From Algoriphagus sanaruensis (GTDB lineage Bacteria; Bacteroidota; Bacteroidia; Cytophagales; Cyclobacteriaceae): 64,000 nucleotides of DNA. Position numbers and translations under genes: made by a program. This document shows, piece after piece, positions 26,626-33,381 of the stretch (its first letter is position 1; each line of letters begins with the position of its first letter). The notes beneath the pieces were generated by a model. The model was not told the origin of the DNA and did no database searches. It saw nothing but the letters and a program-made list of their open reading frames with translations. The stretch is from the NCBI RefSeq assembly GCF_001593605.1, contig NZ_CP012836.1, positions 1,733,501-1,797,500 on the forward strand, written 5' to 3'.

Positions 26626-26745
26626 GAAACTTTTGCAAACAGAATTATCGCTCAACCCAGCACTTTGCCAAAGTTTATATGGTTTTAATCCATTAACAAT
26701 AAACCCTGACTTGGGAGCCATTTTCAAAAAGGCTCCCTTTTTTTT
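26626..26745 (+). ncRNA. candidate small RNA or long AraC 3' UTR
   Basis: A promoter-like pair (TTG at 26595-26597, 19-bp spacer, TACGTTTA at 26617-26624, one mismatch to TAnnTTTG) precedes about 115 nt ending in a strong terminator. The 73-codon frame starting at 26633 runs through the terminator and looks non-coding. The alternative is simple 3' UTR of the AraC gene. Confidence 0.25.
26713..26745 (+). terminator. strong intrinsic terminator
   Basis: GGGAGCC (26713-26719) pairs with GGCTCCC (26731-26737), followed by eight T. Confidence 0.88.
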
Positions 26746-26778
26746 GCTCTTCTTGAAATTGATTTTTGTCAAAAGTTT

Positions 26779-26842
26779 AAAAACCGGTTTAAAAATTCGA
26801 TCATTTTCGGTTGAAAAATGTAAAAAGTGGAAAAACCGGTTT
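26779..26842. repeat. two copies of a 12-bp word with a palindromic core, offset 52 bp
   Basis: AAAAACCGGTTT occurs at 26779-26790 and 26831-26842; AAACCGGTTT is self-complementary. The offset is close to five helical turns. They lie in the 389-bp region between the AraC and peroxiredoxin 3' ends, which otherwise holds only the candidate RNA and two terminators. Confidence 0.6.
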
Positions 26843-26893
26843 TTTATTTCTTGAAATCCTGAAATTCAGAAGATTCTGTTTTTAGGTTCAAAA

Positions 26894-26925
26894 ACAAAAA
26901 AACCTTCCCGAAAATTTCGAGAAGG
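26894..26925 (-). terminator. terminator of the peroxiredoxin gene
   Basis: On the minus strand, CCTTCTCGAAA pairs with TTTCGGGAAGG (one mismatch), followed by a T run corresponding to the A run at 26896-26902. Confidence 0.8.
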
Positions 26926-26960
26926 CTTTCCCATCTAATTAACCCTTTAATCCAAAATCA

Positions 26961-27614
26961 TTAATTCATTGGCAATTCTTTCTTTGCCAAATAGAAATCT
27001 ACCATTTCATAATCGCTAGCTTCTCGCTCGATCATTTCGCTTACTGTTTTTGGAGGTGGTACGATTGCCTTTTCCCCAGGAGTCCAGTTTAGGGGAAGAG
27101 CCACCTTGTATTTATCGGCTGTTTGAAGAGCAATCAGCGCTCGTTTTATTTCCTCCATATTCCGTCCCACATTCAGTGGGTAATACATCATAAGTCTGAT
27201 TTTTCCGATAGGATCAATGAAGAATACGGCCCTTACAGCAGCAGTTTCACTTTCACCAGGCTGAAGCATTCCGTAGAGTTTGGATACACTCATATCGATG
27301 TCAGCAATAATTGGAAATTCGAAAAGGACTCCTGTGTTCTTTTTCACATTGTTGACCCAAGCGATATGCGCGTGGATCGAATCAATACTCAATCCGATCA
27401 GGTTGGTGTCATGTTCATCAAAGAATTTTTGATCCAGTGCAAAACCGCTCATTTCGGTGGTGCACACCGGAGTAAAGTCAGCGGGGTGAGAAAACAGAAT
27501 CGTCCATTTTCCTTTGATGTAATCCGAAAATTTGATTTTTCCGGTAGTGGTCATTGCTTCAAAATCCGGAGCAAGATCACCGATACGTGGCATAGTTAGT
27601 GTTGTAGTTTCCAT
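26961..27614 (-). CDS. 1-Cys peroxiredoxin (Prx6 type)
   Basis: The product has 217 residues. The peroxidatic Cys51 is in HPADFTPVCTTE and no other cysteine is present, so it works by a 1-Cys mechanism with an external thiol. The long C-terminal domain (PLNWTPGEKAIVPPP) and overall size fit Prx6. It reduces H2O2 and organic peroxides in the cytosol. The frame is open upstream to 27674, but that extension would cover the promoter -7 box (27651-27658), so the ATG at 27612-27614 is chosen. Two palindromes upstream suggest tight regulation. Confidence 0.95.
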   Translation of the reverse strand: METTTLTMPRIGDLAPDFEAMTTTGKIKFSDYIKGKWTILFSHPADFTPVCTTEMSGFALDQKFFDEHDTNLIGLSIDSIHAHIAWVNNVKKNTGVLFEFPIIADIDMSVSKLYGMLQPGESETAAVRAVFFIDPIGKIRLMMYYPLNVGRNMEEIKRALIALQTADKYKVALPLNWTPGEKAIVPPPKTVSEMIEREASDYEMVDFYLAKKELPMN

Positions 27615-27650
27615 GTGTATGATTATTGTTGTTTTTTGAAATTCATAGAA

Positions 27651-27658
27651 CAAATCTA
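27651..27658 (-). promoter_or_regulatory. -7 box of the peroxiredoxin promoter
   Basis: On the minus strand it reads TAGATTTG, a full match to TAnnTTTG. No TTG is visible at the -33 position, which fits an activator-dependent promoter. Confidence 0.65.
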
Positions 27659-27660
27659 CC

Positions 27661-27675
27661 GATGACCTGGTCATC
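27661..27675. promoter_or_regulatory. palindromic operator adjacent to the peroxiredoxin -7 box
   Basis: GATGACC-T-GGTCATC is a perfect 7+7 dyad lying 2 bp upstream of the -7 box, so a bound protein would cover the promoter spacer. It shares TGACC/GGTCA half-sites with the neighbouring dyad. Confidence 0.55.
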
Positions 27676-27680
27676 AGATC

Positions 27681-27694
27681 GTGACCTAGGTCAC
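27681..27694. promoter_or_regulatory. candidate Crp/Fnr site of the peroxiredoxin promoter
   Basis: GTGACCTAGGTCAC is a perfect 14-bp palindrome and fits GTGA-N6-TCAC. It lies 22 bp upstream of the -7 box. The cytochrome c stop codon (minus-strand TGA at 27691-27693) is inside one half-site. Confidence 0.55.
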
Positions 27695-28158
27695 CGCAGA
27701 CCGTGTCCTTTGCCTTTTTCTTGATTGTCTTTCTCTATGTGCCATGCTGGATTTTCGAGTTCATTCTCATAGATATAGGCAATGATTTTTTTCAAATCCT
27801 CTTCGCTAACAGCTGGTTTTGGCATTAGTCCAAACCTTTTGATTGGTCCCTTCATTACAGCAGTTTCTTCTTTGGGGTTTAGAATAAAGCTGAGCATCGC
27901 TGATTTGAATTCTTTTTCATCCGGAAACGCTTCAAGGTAATGCTTCTTCACCCCCCAAAGTGGAGGCGCGATTATCTCGTCATGGGACTTTGATTTTGGG
28001 TTGTGACAGAGGTAGCAGTTGCGTTCCAGCAATTCCAATCCAGAACTGATTTGCTCATTTGAGGTATTCAGTTGGGATGGACGAGTTATTACAGAGTTAT
28101 CGGATATTTCCATCCCAATGCTTAGGAGAGATAATACAGGGATTAAAATTGAAATCAT
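27691..28158 (-). CDS. monoheme c-type cytochrome
   Basis: The product has 155 residues with an N-terminal signal or anchor (residues 1-16). The single haem-binding motif Cys48-Tyr-Leu-Cys51-His52 is followed by a C-terminal class I helix. The likely axial Met is in FGLMPKPAVSEEDL, and KKIIAYIYENE is the final helix. It is a periplasmic electron carrier. It follows the DUF2202 gene by 8 bp, so the two are probably cotranscribed from the promoter region that carries the dyad at 28834-28849. Confidence 0.9.
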   Translation of the reverse strand: MISILIPVLSLLSIGMEISDNSVITRPSQLNTSNEQISSGLELLERNCYLCHNPKSKSHDEIIAPPLWGVKKHYLEAFPDEKEFKSAMLSFILNPKEETAVMKGPIKRFGLMPKPAVSEEDLKKIIAYIYENELENPAWHIEKDNQEKGKGHGLR

Positions 28159-28166
28159 GACTTCTT

Positions 28167-28781
28167 TTAGTTAGGGATCTGGCATGAAGACCTTGCCGAG
28201 GAAATGATGCTTGAATATTGATCCTGAGATATGTACTCCGGGGTATATTCTACTCCAGCTACTATTGCCTGATTATTGAATGATCGGAGGTGATTTTCAG
28301 AGCCACATTTTAAACTGGAGTAGACATTGATGATTTGGGTATTTGAAGTTTCGCTCATGGCTTTTTCCAAATCGAATATGTCCATATCCTCAATAAGTAG
28401 CCCCACTTGGATAGCCTCTCCAAGTGATCCATCCACTCGATGGATTAGATCTTGGTAAAGTCTCTGTAGAATGGGGTTAGTAAACTCACCATTGGAGGTG
28501 CTTCCGGACAGAGGATCAGCGATTTGATAACTGTTCATAACAGTTAGTATGGCGCTGACGTGTTGAGATTCGCTGGAAGCAATGTTTTGAAAAATAGCTA
28601 AGCCATATTTTTCAAAAGCATAGGTATATACGTCATGGGCAAGTTTTTCTTCCTCCCTGGTAAAGAGTAAGGTAGAAAGCTCATTTTCTGAAAGCTGAAT
28701 GGTTTGCAGAGGAGTTTGCTCCTCTTGGCAGCCACTCAAAGCAAGGACAAGAAATGCGAAGGGAATCACGAGGCGTTTCAT
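28167..28781 (-). CDS. DUF2202 ferritin-like lipoprotein
   Basis: This 204-residue lipoprotein has a lipobox LSGC (Cys18). The mature part shows a four-helix di-metal pattern: FTREEEKLAHDVY, ASSESQHVSAILTVMNSY, IEDMDIFDLEKAM and SENHLRSF, with Glu and His at positions expected for diiron ligands. DUF2202 members are ferritin-like and of unknown activity. It is paired with a cytochrome c gene 8 bp downstream, suggesting a redox role in the envelope (inference). Confidence 0.88.
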   Translation of the reverse strand: MKRLVIPFAFLVLALSGCQEEQTPLQTIQLSENELSTLLFTREEEKLAHDVYTYAFEKYGLAIFQNIASSESQHVSAILTVMNSYQIADPLSGSTSNGEFTNPILQRLYQDLIHRVDGSLGEAIQVGLLIEDMDIFDLEKAMSETSNTQIINVYSSLKCGSENHLRSFNNQAIVAGVEYTPEYISQDQYSSIISSARSSCQIPN

Positions 28782-28833
28782 AATAGTTGATTTTGATTAA
28801 CACTTGAAACTCCTAAAATTCTATCTAATGTGC

Positions 28834-28849
28834 AGTGATCTTTCTCACT
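28834..28849. promoter_or_regulatory. candidate Crp/Fnr site upstream of DUF2202-cytochrome c
   Basis: AGTGA-N6-TCACT (spacer TCTTTC) lies 53 bp upstream of the DUF2202 start, in the short gap after cydB. No good -7 box was found at the spacing seen in the two related promoters. Confidence 0.45.
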
Positions 28850-28858
28850 TAGTCCTAT

Positions 28859-29935
28859 TCAATAGCTGCTTTCATCCAGCTTCACCTTTCCGCGGTAGGT
28901 CCAATAAATTATAATGGTGTAGGACGCGACGAAAGGAAGTCCAAAAGCCGCTAAAACCGCCATCGTCTTTAGTGTGTAACCCGAAGAAGCAGCATTATAA
29001 ATGTCTAGATTGAAAGATGGATCAAGGTTGGATACCATGAGATTGGGGAAAATTCCCAAAGCAAAAAGCATCACAATCGCCGCAATCATACTGGCTGAGG
29101 AAATAAATGCCCAGCCTTCTCTGCCTTTGGAAAGCATTCGAGGGATATTCGCAATCGCCAATACATTCAGGAGTACAATGCTCCAGGCAAAAACAGAAAT
29201 CAATGTCTGATGATTCTCTACCAGTTCGTGTTTGTTGCCGGGAAGGTCGATCTTCCCGAATGAGAAATTGGCAATCATTTCTGGTTTGAGATATAGTGTC
29301 AATCCAGAGAAGATCAGATAGAACACCACAAAAATCCAGTAATTGACTTTAATCCAGCCCTGGATTCGTTTTTGAAGGGCTCCTTCCGTTTTCATATTAA
29401 GGTATATGCCTCCATGTAGAGCAAACATGGTCAAAGCAAAAAAGCCGGCCATCAAGGAATAAGGATTCAACAAGTCAAAGAAGTTGCCTTGATATTCCAT
29501 ATCGCCTCCTATCGGGAAACCCATTACCACATTTCCAATGGCTATACCAAAGAGAAGGGTGGCCACTATGGAACCAATTGAAAACCCTTTGTCCCAAAAG
29601 CCTCTCCAGCGGGGATTAGCCTCCTTGCTTCGAAATTCGATCGAGACTGCTCGGAAAATCAAGGCGATGAGCAACATCATAAAAGGCAAATAGAAACTGG
29701 AGAATGCCGTCGCATAAACATTCGGGAAGGCTGCAAAGAGAGCTCCGCCCGCTGTAATTAGCCAGACCTCATTTCCATCCCAAACCGGCCCAATGGCATT
29801 CATTAAAATCCTGCGGTTATGGTCCCCTTTGCTGCGCAAATGAAGAATTCCTACCCCCAAGTCGAATCCATCCAAGATCGCATAGCCGATCAAAAGGACT
29901 CCTACCAGAATATACCAGACAACGTTGAAATCCAT
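28859..29935 (-). CDS. cydB: cytochrome bd ubiquinol oxidase subunit II
   Basis: This 358-residue membrane protein has about nine helices. The family signature GFDLGVGILHL is near residues 24-34, preceded by WYILVGVLLIGYAILD. Later segments include WDGNEVWLITAGGALFAAFP. With CydA it reduces oxygen at high affinity using quinol. It starts 3 bp after cydA, so the two are one operon. Confidence 0.96.
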   Translation of the reverse strand: MDFNVVWYILVGVLLIGYAILDGFDLGVGILHLRSKGDHNRRILMNAIGPVWDGNEVWLITAGGALFAAFPNVYATAFSSFYLPFMMLLIALIFRAVSIEFRSKEANPRWRGFWDKGFSIGSIVATLLFGIAIGNVVMGFPIGGDMEYQGNFFDLLNPYSLMAGFFALTMFALHGGIYLNMKTEGALQKRIQGWIKVNYWIFVVFYLIFSGLTLYLKPEMIANFSFGKIDLPGNKHELVENHQTLISVFAWSIVLLNVLAIANIPRMLSKGREGWAFISSASMIAAIVMLFALGIFPNLMVSNLDPSFNLDIYNAASSGYTLKTMAVLAAFGLPFVASYTIIIYWTYRGKVKLDESSY

Positions 29936-29938
29936 GAT

Positions 29939-31333
29939 TTAATGAGGTTTGATAATGTCCATTCGTTCGGACTTTTTGTGAAAACCGGCTTCTACTCCAC
30001 TGGATAGGTGATCGGGGCCGTGTTTAATCTCTCGATCCAAAACATACAACCAGACGAAGAATAAAAGAATGTAGACCAAAATAAACAGGACTAAAGAGAT
30101 CAATACTTCCGGGCCAGAAATTGATTTGGAGACGCCCTCGCTTGTTCTTAATAATCCTTGAACGATCCAAGGCTGTCGCCCTCGCTCTGCTGAAAGCCAA
30201 CCGAGTTGATTGGCAATCACTGGCAAGGCAACTGCCGGAATGTAGAGTTTCATGAGCCATGACCAATTGGGAGAAAAAAGTTTTTTCCTCCAAAGCAAAA
30301 ACAAACTCAAGAGTGTAGCCCCGATAAACACCATACCCAAAGCCACCATCAGGTGATAGCTCTGAAAAACACCATTTACAGCAGGCCAATCTTCTTCAGG
30401 AAATTCCTCCAGCCCTTTGACTTCTCCCTCAAAATCTCCGTGCACTAAAAAGCTCAACATTCCCGGTATCGCAATTCCGGTTGTTTTTCGGGTTTCAGGA
30501 TCAGTCCAACCGATAAGATAAAGTGGGGCGTTGGTTTGGGTTTCATAGAGTCCTTCGAATGCCGCAAGTTTCGCAGGCTGCCACTCGCTGACCACCTTGG
30601 CATGTTCATGCCCAACCAAGGGCTGGGCTAAGGAAGCAATGGCTGCCAAGCCCAGGGCAATGGCAAATGACTTTTGGGCAAAATCCACATGCTTCTTTTT
30701 GATCAAATAGTAGGCAGAAACGCTCATTACCAAGAAGGCTCCCTGAATCCAAGCTCCCAGGATTACATGGGTAAACCGGACCATCGCGGAAGGATTGAAG
30801 ACCATTTCCCAGAAGTCTGTGATCACCGCCCTGCGAATCCCGTAATCCACCACGATTTCATAGGCCACTGGAGTCTGCTGCCAGCTGTTGGCTACTACGA
30901 TCCAAAAGCCCGAAAGCATACTGCCCAGGGCCACCATTATCGTAGCGAATAAATGCATACCGGGCTTGACCCGATTCCAACCAAACAGCAAAATGGCTAA
31001 GAAGCCAGACTCCAGAAAAAAGGCAAATATCCCCTCAGCCGCCAAGGGTGAACCGAAAATATCTCCAACGAACCGAGAATAGGTGGACCAATTGGTGCCG
31101 AACTCAAACTCCATTACAATACCAGAGGCGACTCCTACTGAAAAGTTGGCCGCGAAAATCTTGATCCAAAATCGGGTGATTTTCTCGTAAATCTTTTTCT
31201 TGGTGATCAGGTAAAGCGATTCATAAATCACCAGAAGTAGTCCCAACCCAATACTGAAGGGAGGAAAGATGTAGTGAAACATGATGGTAAATGCGAATTG
31301 GATACGCGAGAGTAGTTCTACATCCCAGATCAT
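29939..31333 (-). CDS. cydA: cytochrome bd ubiquinol oxidase subunit I
   Basis: This 464-residue inner-membrane protein has a haem ligand His20 in [12 protein letters not shown]. The quinol loop is seen in [14 protein letters not shown], with the Lys and Glu equivalent to those in E. coli CydA, and GRQPWIVQG is present. It is clearly shorter than E. coli CydA (522 residues), consistent with a short-Q-loop form. The start overlaps the stop of a small membrane protein gene (ATGA at 31330-31333), so expression is coupled. High-affinity oxygen reduction under low oxygen is the expected role. Confidence 0.96.
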   Translation of the reverse strand: MIWDVELLSRIQFAFTIMFHYIFPPFSIGLGLLLVIYESLYLITKKKIYEKITRFWIKIFAANFSVGVASGIVMEFEFGTNWSTYSRFVGDIFGSPLAAEGIFAFFLESGFLAILLFGWNRVKPGMHLFATIMVALGSMLSGFWIVVANSWQQTPVAYEIVVDYGIRRAVITDFWEMVFNPSAMVRFTHVILGAWIQGAFLVMSVSAYYLIKKKHVDFAQKSFAIALGLAAIASLAQPLVGHEHAKVVSEWQPAKLAAFEGLYETQTNAPLYLIGWTDPETRKTTGIAIPGMLSFLVHGDFEGEVKGLEEFPEEDWPAVNGVFQSYHLMVALGMVFIGATLLSLFLLWRKKLFSPNWSWLMKLYIPAVALPVIANQLGWLSAERGRQPWIVQGLLRTSEGVSKSISGPEVLISLVLFILVYILLFFVWLYVLDREIKHGPDHLSSGVEAGFHKKSERMDIIKPH

Positions 31334-31530
31334 AATTTGGGTTGGTTTGATTTTCGATAAATGAGAAAACCGCTGCTGATGAAAACCAATCCGAAAATTA
31401 GTTTCAATAGCTTGGTGGTACTGAATCCTGCGATTTCTTCCGGGAGGAAGGGGATTTTTGTGAAAATTCGGAAAAGTAACATAAGTCCTAGACCAAGGAT
31501 AAAAAGTAGTTGAGCTTTGGATTGGATCAT
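31330..31530 (-). CDS. small membrane protein translated with cydA
   Basis: This 66-residue protein has two hydrophobic segments (about residues 6-23 and 43-58) joined by a short FLPEEIAGFSTTKLLK loop. I do not recognise a family. It is the first gene of the cyd operon and overlaps cydA by four bases. An upstream ATG at 31563 would place the start inside the -7 box at 31561-31568, so the ATG at 31528-31530 is preferred. It could be an oxidase assembly or accessory factor, larger than CydX (inference). Confidence 0.65.
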   Translation of the reverse strand: MIQSKAQLLFILGLGLMLLFRIFTKIPFLPEEIAGFSTTKLLKLIFGLVFISSGFLIYRKSNQPKL

Positions 31531-31560
31531 TTGTAAAAAGAGTTTGTGAAGAATTATTTT

Positions 31561-31568
31561 CAAAAGTA
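31561..31568 (-). promoter_or_regulatory. -7 box of the cyd operon promoter
   Basis: On the minus strand it reads TACTTTTG, a full match to TAnnTTTG, with no TTG at the -33 position. It decides the downstream start of the small membrane protein. Confidence 0.6.
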
Positions 31569-31586
31569 CTTTACCAAAAAAAGAAA

Positions 31587-31606
31587 AAGGTGATTCTTGT
31601 CACCTT
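31587..31606. promoter_or_regulatory. candidate Crp/Fnr operator between the cyd operon and crp
   Basis: AAGGTGA-N6-TCACCTT is a perfect 7+7 dyad. Its GTGA-N6-TCAC core (31590-31603) is 21 bp upstream of the cyd -7 box. It ends 9 bp before the crp/fnr ATG, so it may also allow autoregulation. Confidence 0.6.
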
Positions 31607-31615
31607 ATCAAGTTA

Positions 31616-32269
31616 ATGAAGAGCCATTGGATGAAAAAGGAAATCGAACAGCATTTGGAGGTAAACTTCTCTGAATTTGAAAAGGACCTTCGGGAGGAGA
31701 TTCTTTCGTGTGCAAAGTTGGAGTTTTTGGAGGCTGATACACTGATGATGGATATCGGTCAGAAAGTGGAAATCATTCCGCTAATCGTTCAAGGTCAAGT
31801 AAAAGTCTATCGAGAAGATGAAAATGACCACGAGCTATTCATGTATTACCTAGGACCTGGAGAAGCTTGCGCAATAACCATGATTTGTTCAGCTCGGGAT
31901 GGTTACTCCAAAATCAAAGCGATTCCAGAGGAGGAGACTATCGTGATAGCAGTTCCAATCGCCAAACTGGACGAGTGGATGCCCAAGTACAAGTCTTGGT
32001 ATTATTTTGTAATGGATACCTATCAGGATCGCTTCGAAGAACTGCTTAAAGTGGTAGATGGAATTGCATTTCACCAAATGGATGAGCGGCTGTTGGAGTA
32101 TTTGGAAAAAAATGCGGCGGCGACACAAAGCAACGTGATCCATCGAACTCATCAGCAAATCGCTCAGGAGTTGAACTCGAGTAGGGAAGTGATTACTCGA
32201 TTATTGAAGAAATTGGAGCAAAGAGGAAGAGTAAAGGTCAACCGAAATCAGATTGAGTTGGTAAATTAA
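31616..32269 (+). CDS. Crp/Fnr family transcriptional regulator
   Basis: The product has 217 residues: a cyclic-nucleotide-binding-type beta roll (about residues 36-130), a dimer helix, then a winged helix. The recognition helix SSREVITRLLKKLE has Arg190, Glu191 and Arg195, spaced like Arg180, Glu181 and Arg185 of E. coli CRP, which read GTGA. It has only scattered cysteines (32, 85, 91) and no N-terminal cluster of four, so it is not an FNR-type iron-sulfur sensor. The signal is unknown. An in-frame ATG at residue 6 is an alternative start. It is divergent from the cyd operon. Confidence 0.92.
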   Translation: MKSHWMKKEIEQHLEVNFSEFEKDLREEILSCAKLEFLEADTLMMDIGQKVEIIPLIVQGQVKVYREDENDHELFMYYLGPGEACAITMICSARDGYSKIKAIPEEETIVIAVPIAKLDEWMPKYKSWYYFVMDTYQDRFEELLKVVDGIAFHQMDERLLEYLEKNAAATQSNVIHRTHQQIAQELNSSREVITRLLKKLEQRGRVKVNRNQIELVN

Positions 32270-33294
32270 AAAATAGTCAAGGCCTTTAACAGGGCCTTTT
32301 TTCTTTCCTCGAAGTTGAAAAGAGTTAAAATCCGTTGAGAGGCCTTTTTTGAAAAATCAGCCAAATTTTGGTTCATCAGGTAAATAATTTGACTTTCCAA
32401 CAGTGTCAAATCCTTCTTGGTCAAAATAATCCCCGAATCCCCGATAATATCCGGAATTGCCCCGACAGCGGAGCCAATCGGAACACAGCCAGAGGCCATG
32501 GCTTCTCCAAGTGCATTTGGGAAACCTTCTGAAGTAGAAAGTTGAAGGTAAAACTGATGGGAATTGTAAAGCTTCAATAGTTCGGAAGGATTCATTTTTC
32601 CTAAAACCTTTACGTTCGAATTTGGTGACACATAGTTCGAGTCGCCAACCAAGGTAAATTCCCAATTTGGATGGTCCTTTGCTAATTTTTCAATTAGGTC
32701 GTAACCTTTGACCATAGCGCGGGAAGGATTGGAAGTTCCTGTTGCTACCGAGATAAAGCTTAAGGTATTACGCTCTTCTCCTAAGTTTTTCCAGAAATCT
32801 GTATCAAATCCATTTGGAATTACTTGGATTGGAGTCCTTAATCCAGGGATTAGATTTAATAAGCCTTGCTTGGGATTGATTTGCGGGTCGAAGCTGTATT
32901 CCTGCTTGACTAAAGCCTCGGCCACAGGTAAAATTATTGAGCAATTTTTGAAAGAATAAACCGTCGCTTTTCTCAGCCATTTCTTTCGGAAATTCCCATA
33001 GCCGATCTCAGGCATATTGATGCAGTCGGTGCCTCCTGCTTGGATGGTGCATTTTTTTTCAAACGTCTTTGCAAACCAAACCGGCAACACACTGTGGTAT
33101 CCGCCGAAAAAGCAGAGGTATTGGCTGGTGCGAGGTAGAAACCAGAGTAGCTGAAAAAACTGGAGGATAAAGAAGAAAGGAAGTTTGATCGGGCTTTGGG
33201 TAAACTCCAAAGGCTTGATCTCAGCAACTGGACTGATCATTTCCAAGTCACGGTCGATAAATGTGGTGCGGACGGGGAAGGTATAAATGATCAT
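32266..33294 (-). CDS. GT4-family glycosyltransferase
   Basis: This 342-residue GT-B fold protein has a hydrophobic stretch near residues 38-54 that may attach it to the membrane. The donor-site motif STSEGFPNALGEAMASGCVP carries the E-x7-E pattern of family GT4, with IPNGFDTDFW and NVKVLGKM before it. It probably adds a sugar to a surface glycan or lipid, but stands alone here. Its last codons overlap the crp stop and contain the crp terminator. Confidence 0.88.
   Translation of the reverse strand: MIIYTFPVRTTFIDRDLEMISPVAEIKPLEFTQSPIKLPFFFILQFFQLLWFLPRTSQYLCFFGGYHSVLPVWFAKTFEKKCTIQAGGTDCINMPEIGYGNFRKKWLRKATVYSFKNCSIILPVAEALVKQEYSFDPQINPKQGLLNLIPGLRTPIQVIPNGFDTDFWKNLGEERNTLSFISVATGTSNPSRAMVKGYDLIEKLAKDHPNWEFTLVGDSNYVSPNSNVKVLGKMNPSELLKLYNSHQFYLQLSTSEGFPNALGEAMASGCVPIGSAVGAIPDIIGDSGIILTKKDLTLLESQIIYLMNQNLADFSKKASQRILTLFNFEERKKALLKALTIF
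32279..32302 (+). terminator. crp/fnr terminator inside the glycosyltransferase 3' end
   Basis: AAGGCC (32279-32284) pairs with GGCCTT (32293-32298), followed by a run of T. It lies within the C-terminal codons of the convergent gene. Confidence 0.65.
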
Positions 33295-33335
33295 TTAGTG
33301 CTTTAAATATTCCCTGAAAGTAAGGTAGAAAATGA

Positions 33336-33362
33336 AAAAGGGGAAACTTAGTTTCCCCTTTT
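33336..33362. terminator. terminator downstream of leuS
   Basis: AAAAGGGGAAAC pairs perfectly with GTTTCCCCTTTT around a TTA loop. It lies between the leuS stop and the glycosyltransferase start (both minus strand) and so ends the leuS transcript. Confidence 0.85.
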
Positions 33363-33381
33363 CTTTTGAAATTATCTATGG

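Noticed and set aside
26633..26854. A 73-codon open frame downstream of the AraC gene
   Set aside because: It runs through a strong terminator hairpin and its T tract, which supply its Phe/Lys-rich middle, and has no recognisable domain or ribosome-binding site.
27615..27674. 20-residue N-terminal extension of the peroxiredoxin
   Set aside because: It would be translated from the promoter and operator region.
31531..31563. Longer start for the small membrane protein before cydA
   Set aside because: The ATG at 31563 falls within the cyd -7 box at 31561-31568.
31616..32269. Assignment of the Crp/Fnr regulator as an oxygen-sensing FNR
   Set aside because: It lacks the N-terminal four-cysteine arrangement for a 4Fe-4S cluster, and the recognition helix is CRP-like rather than FNR-like.
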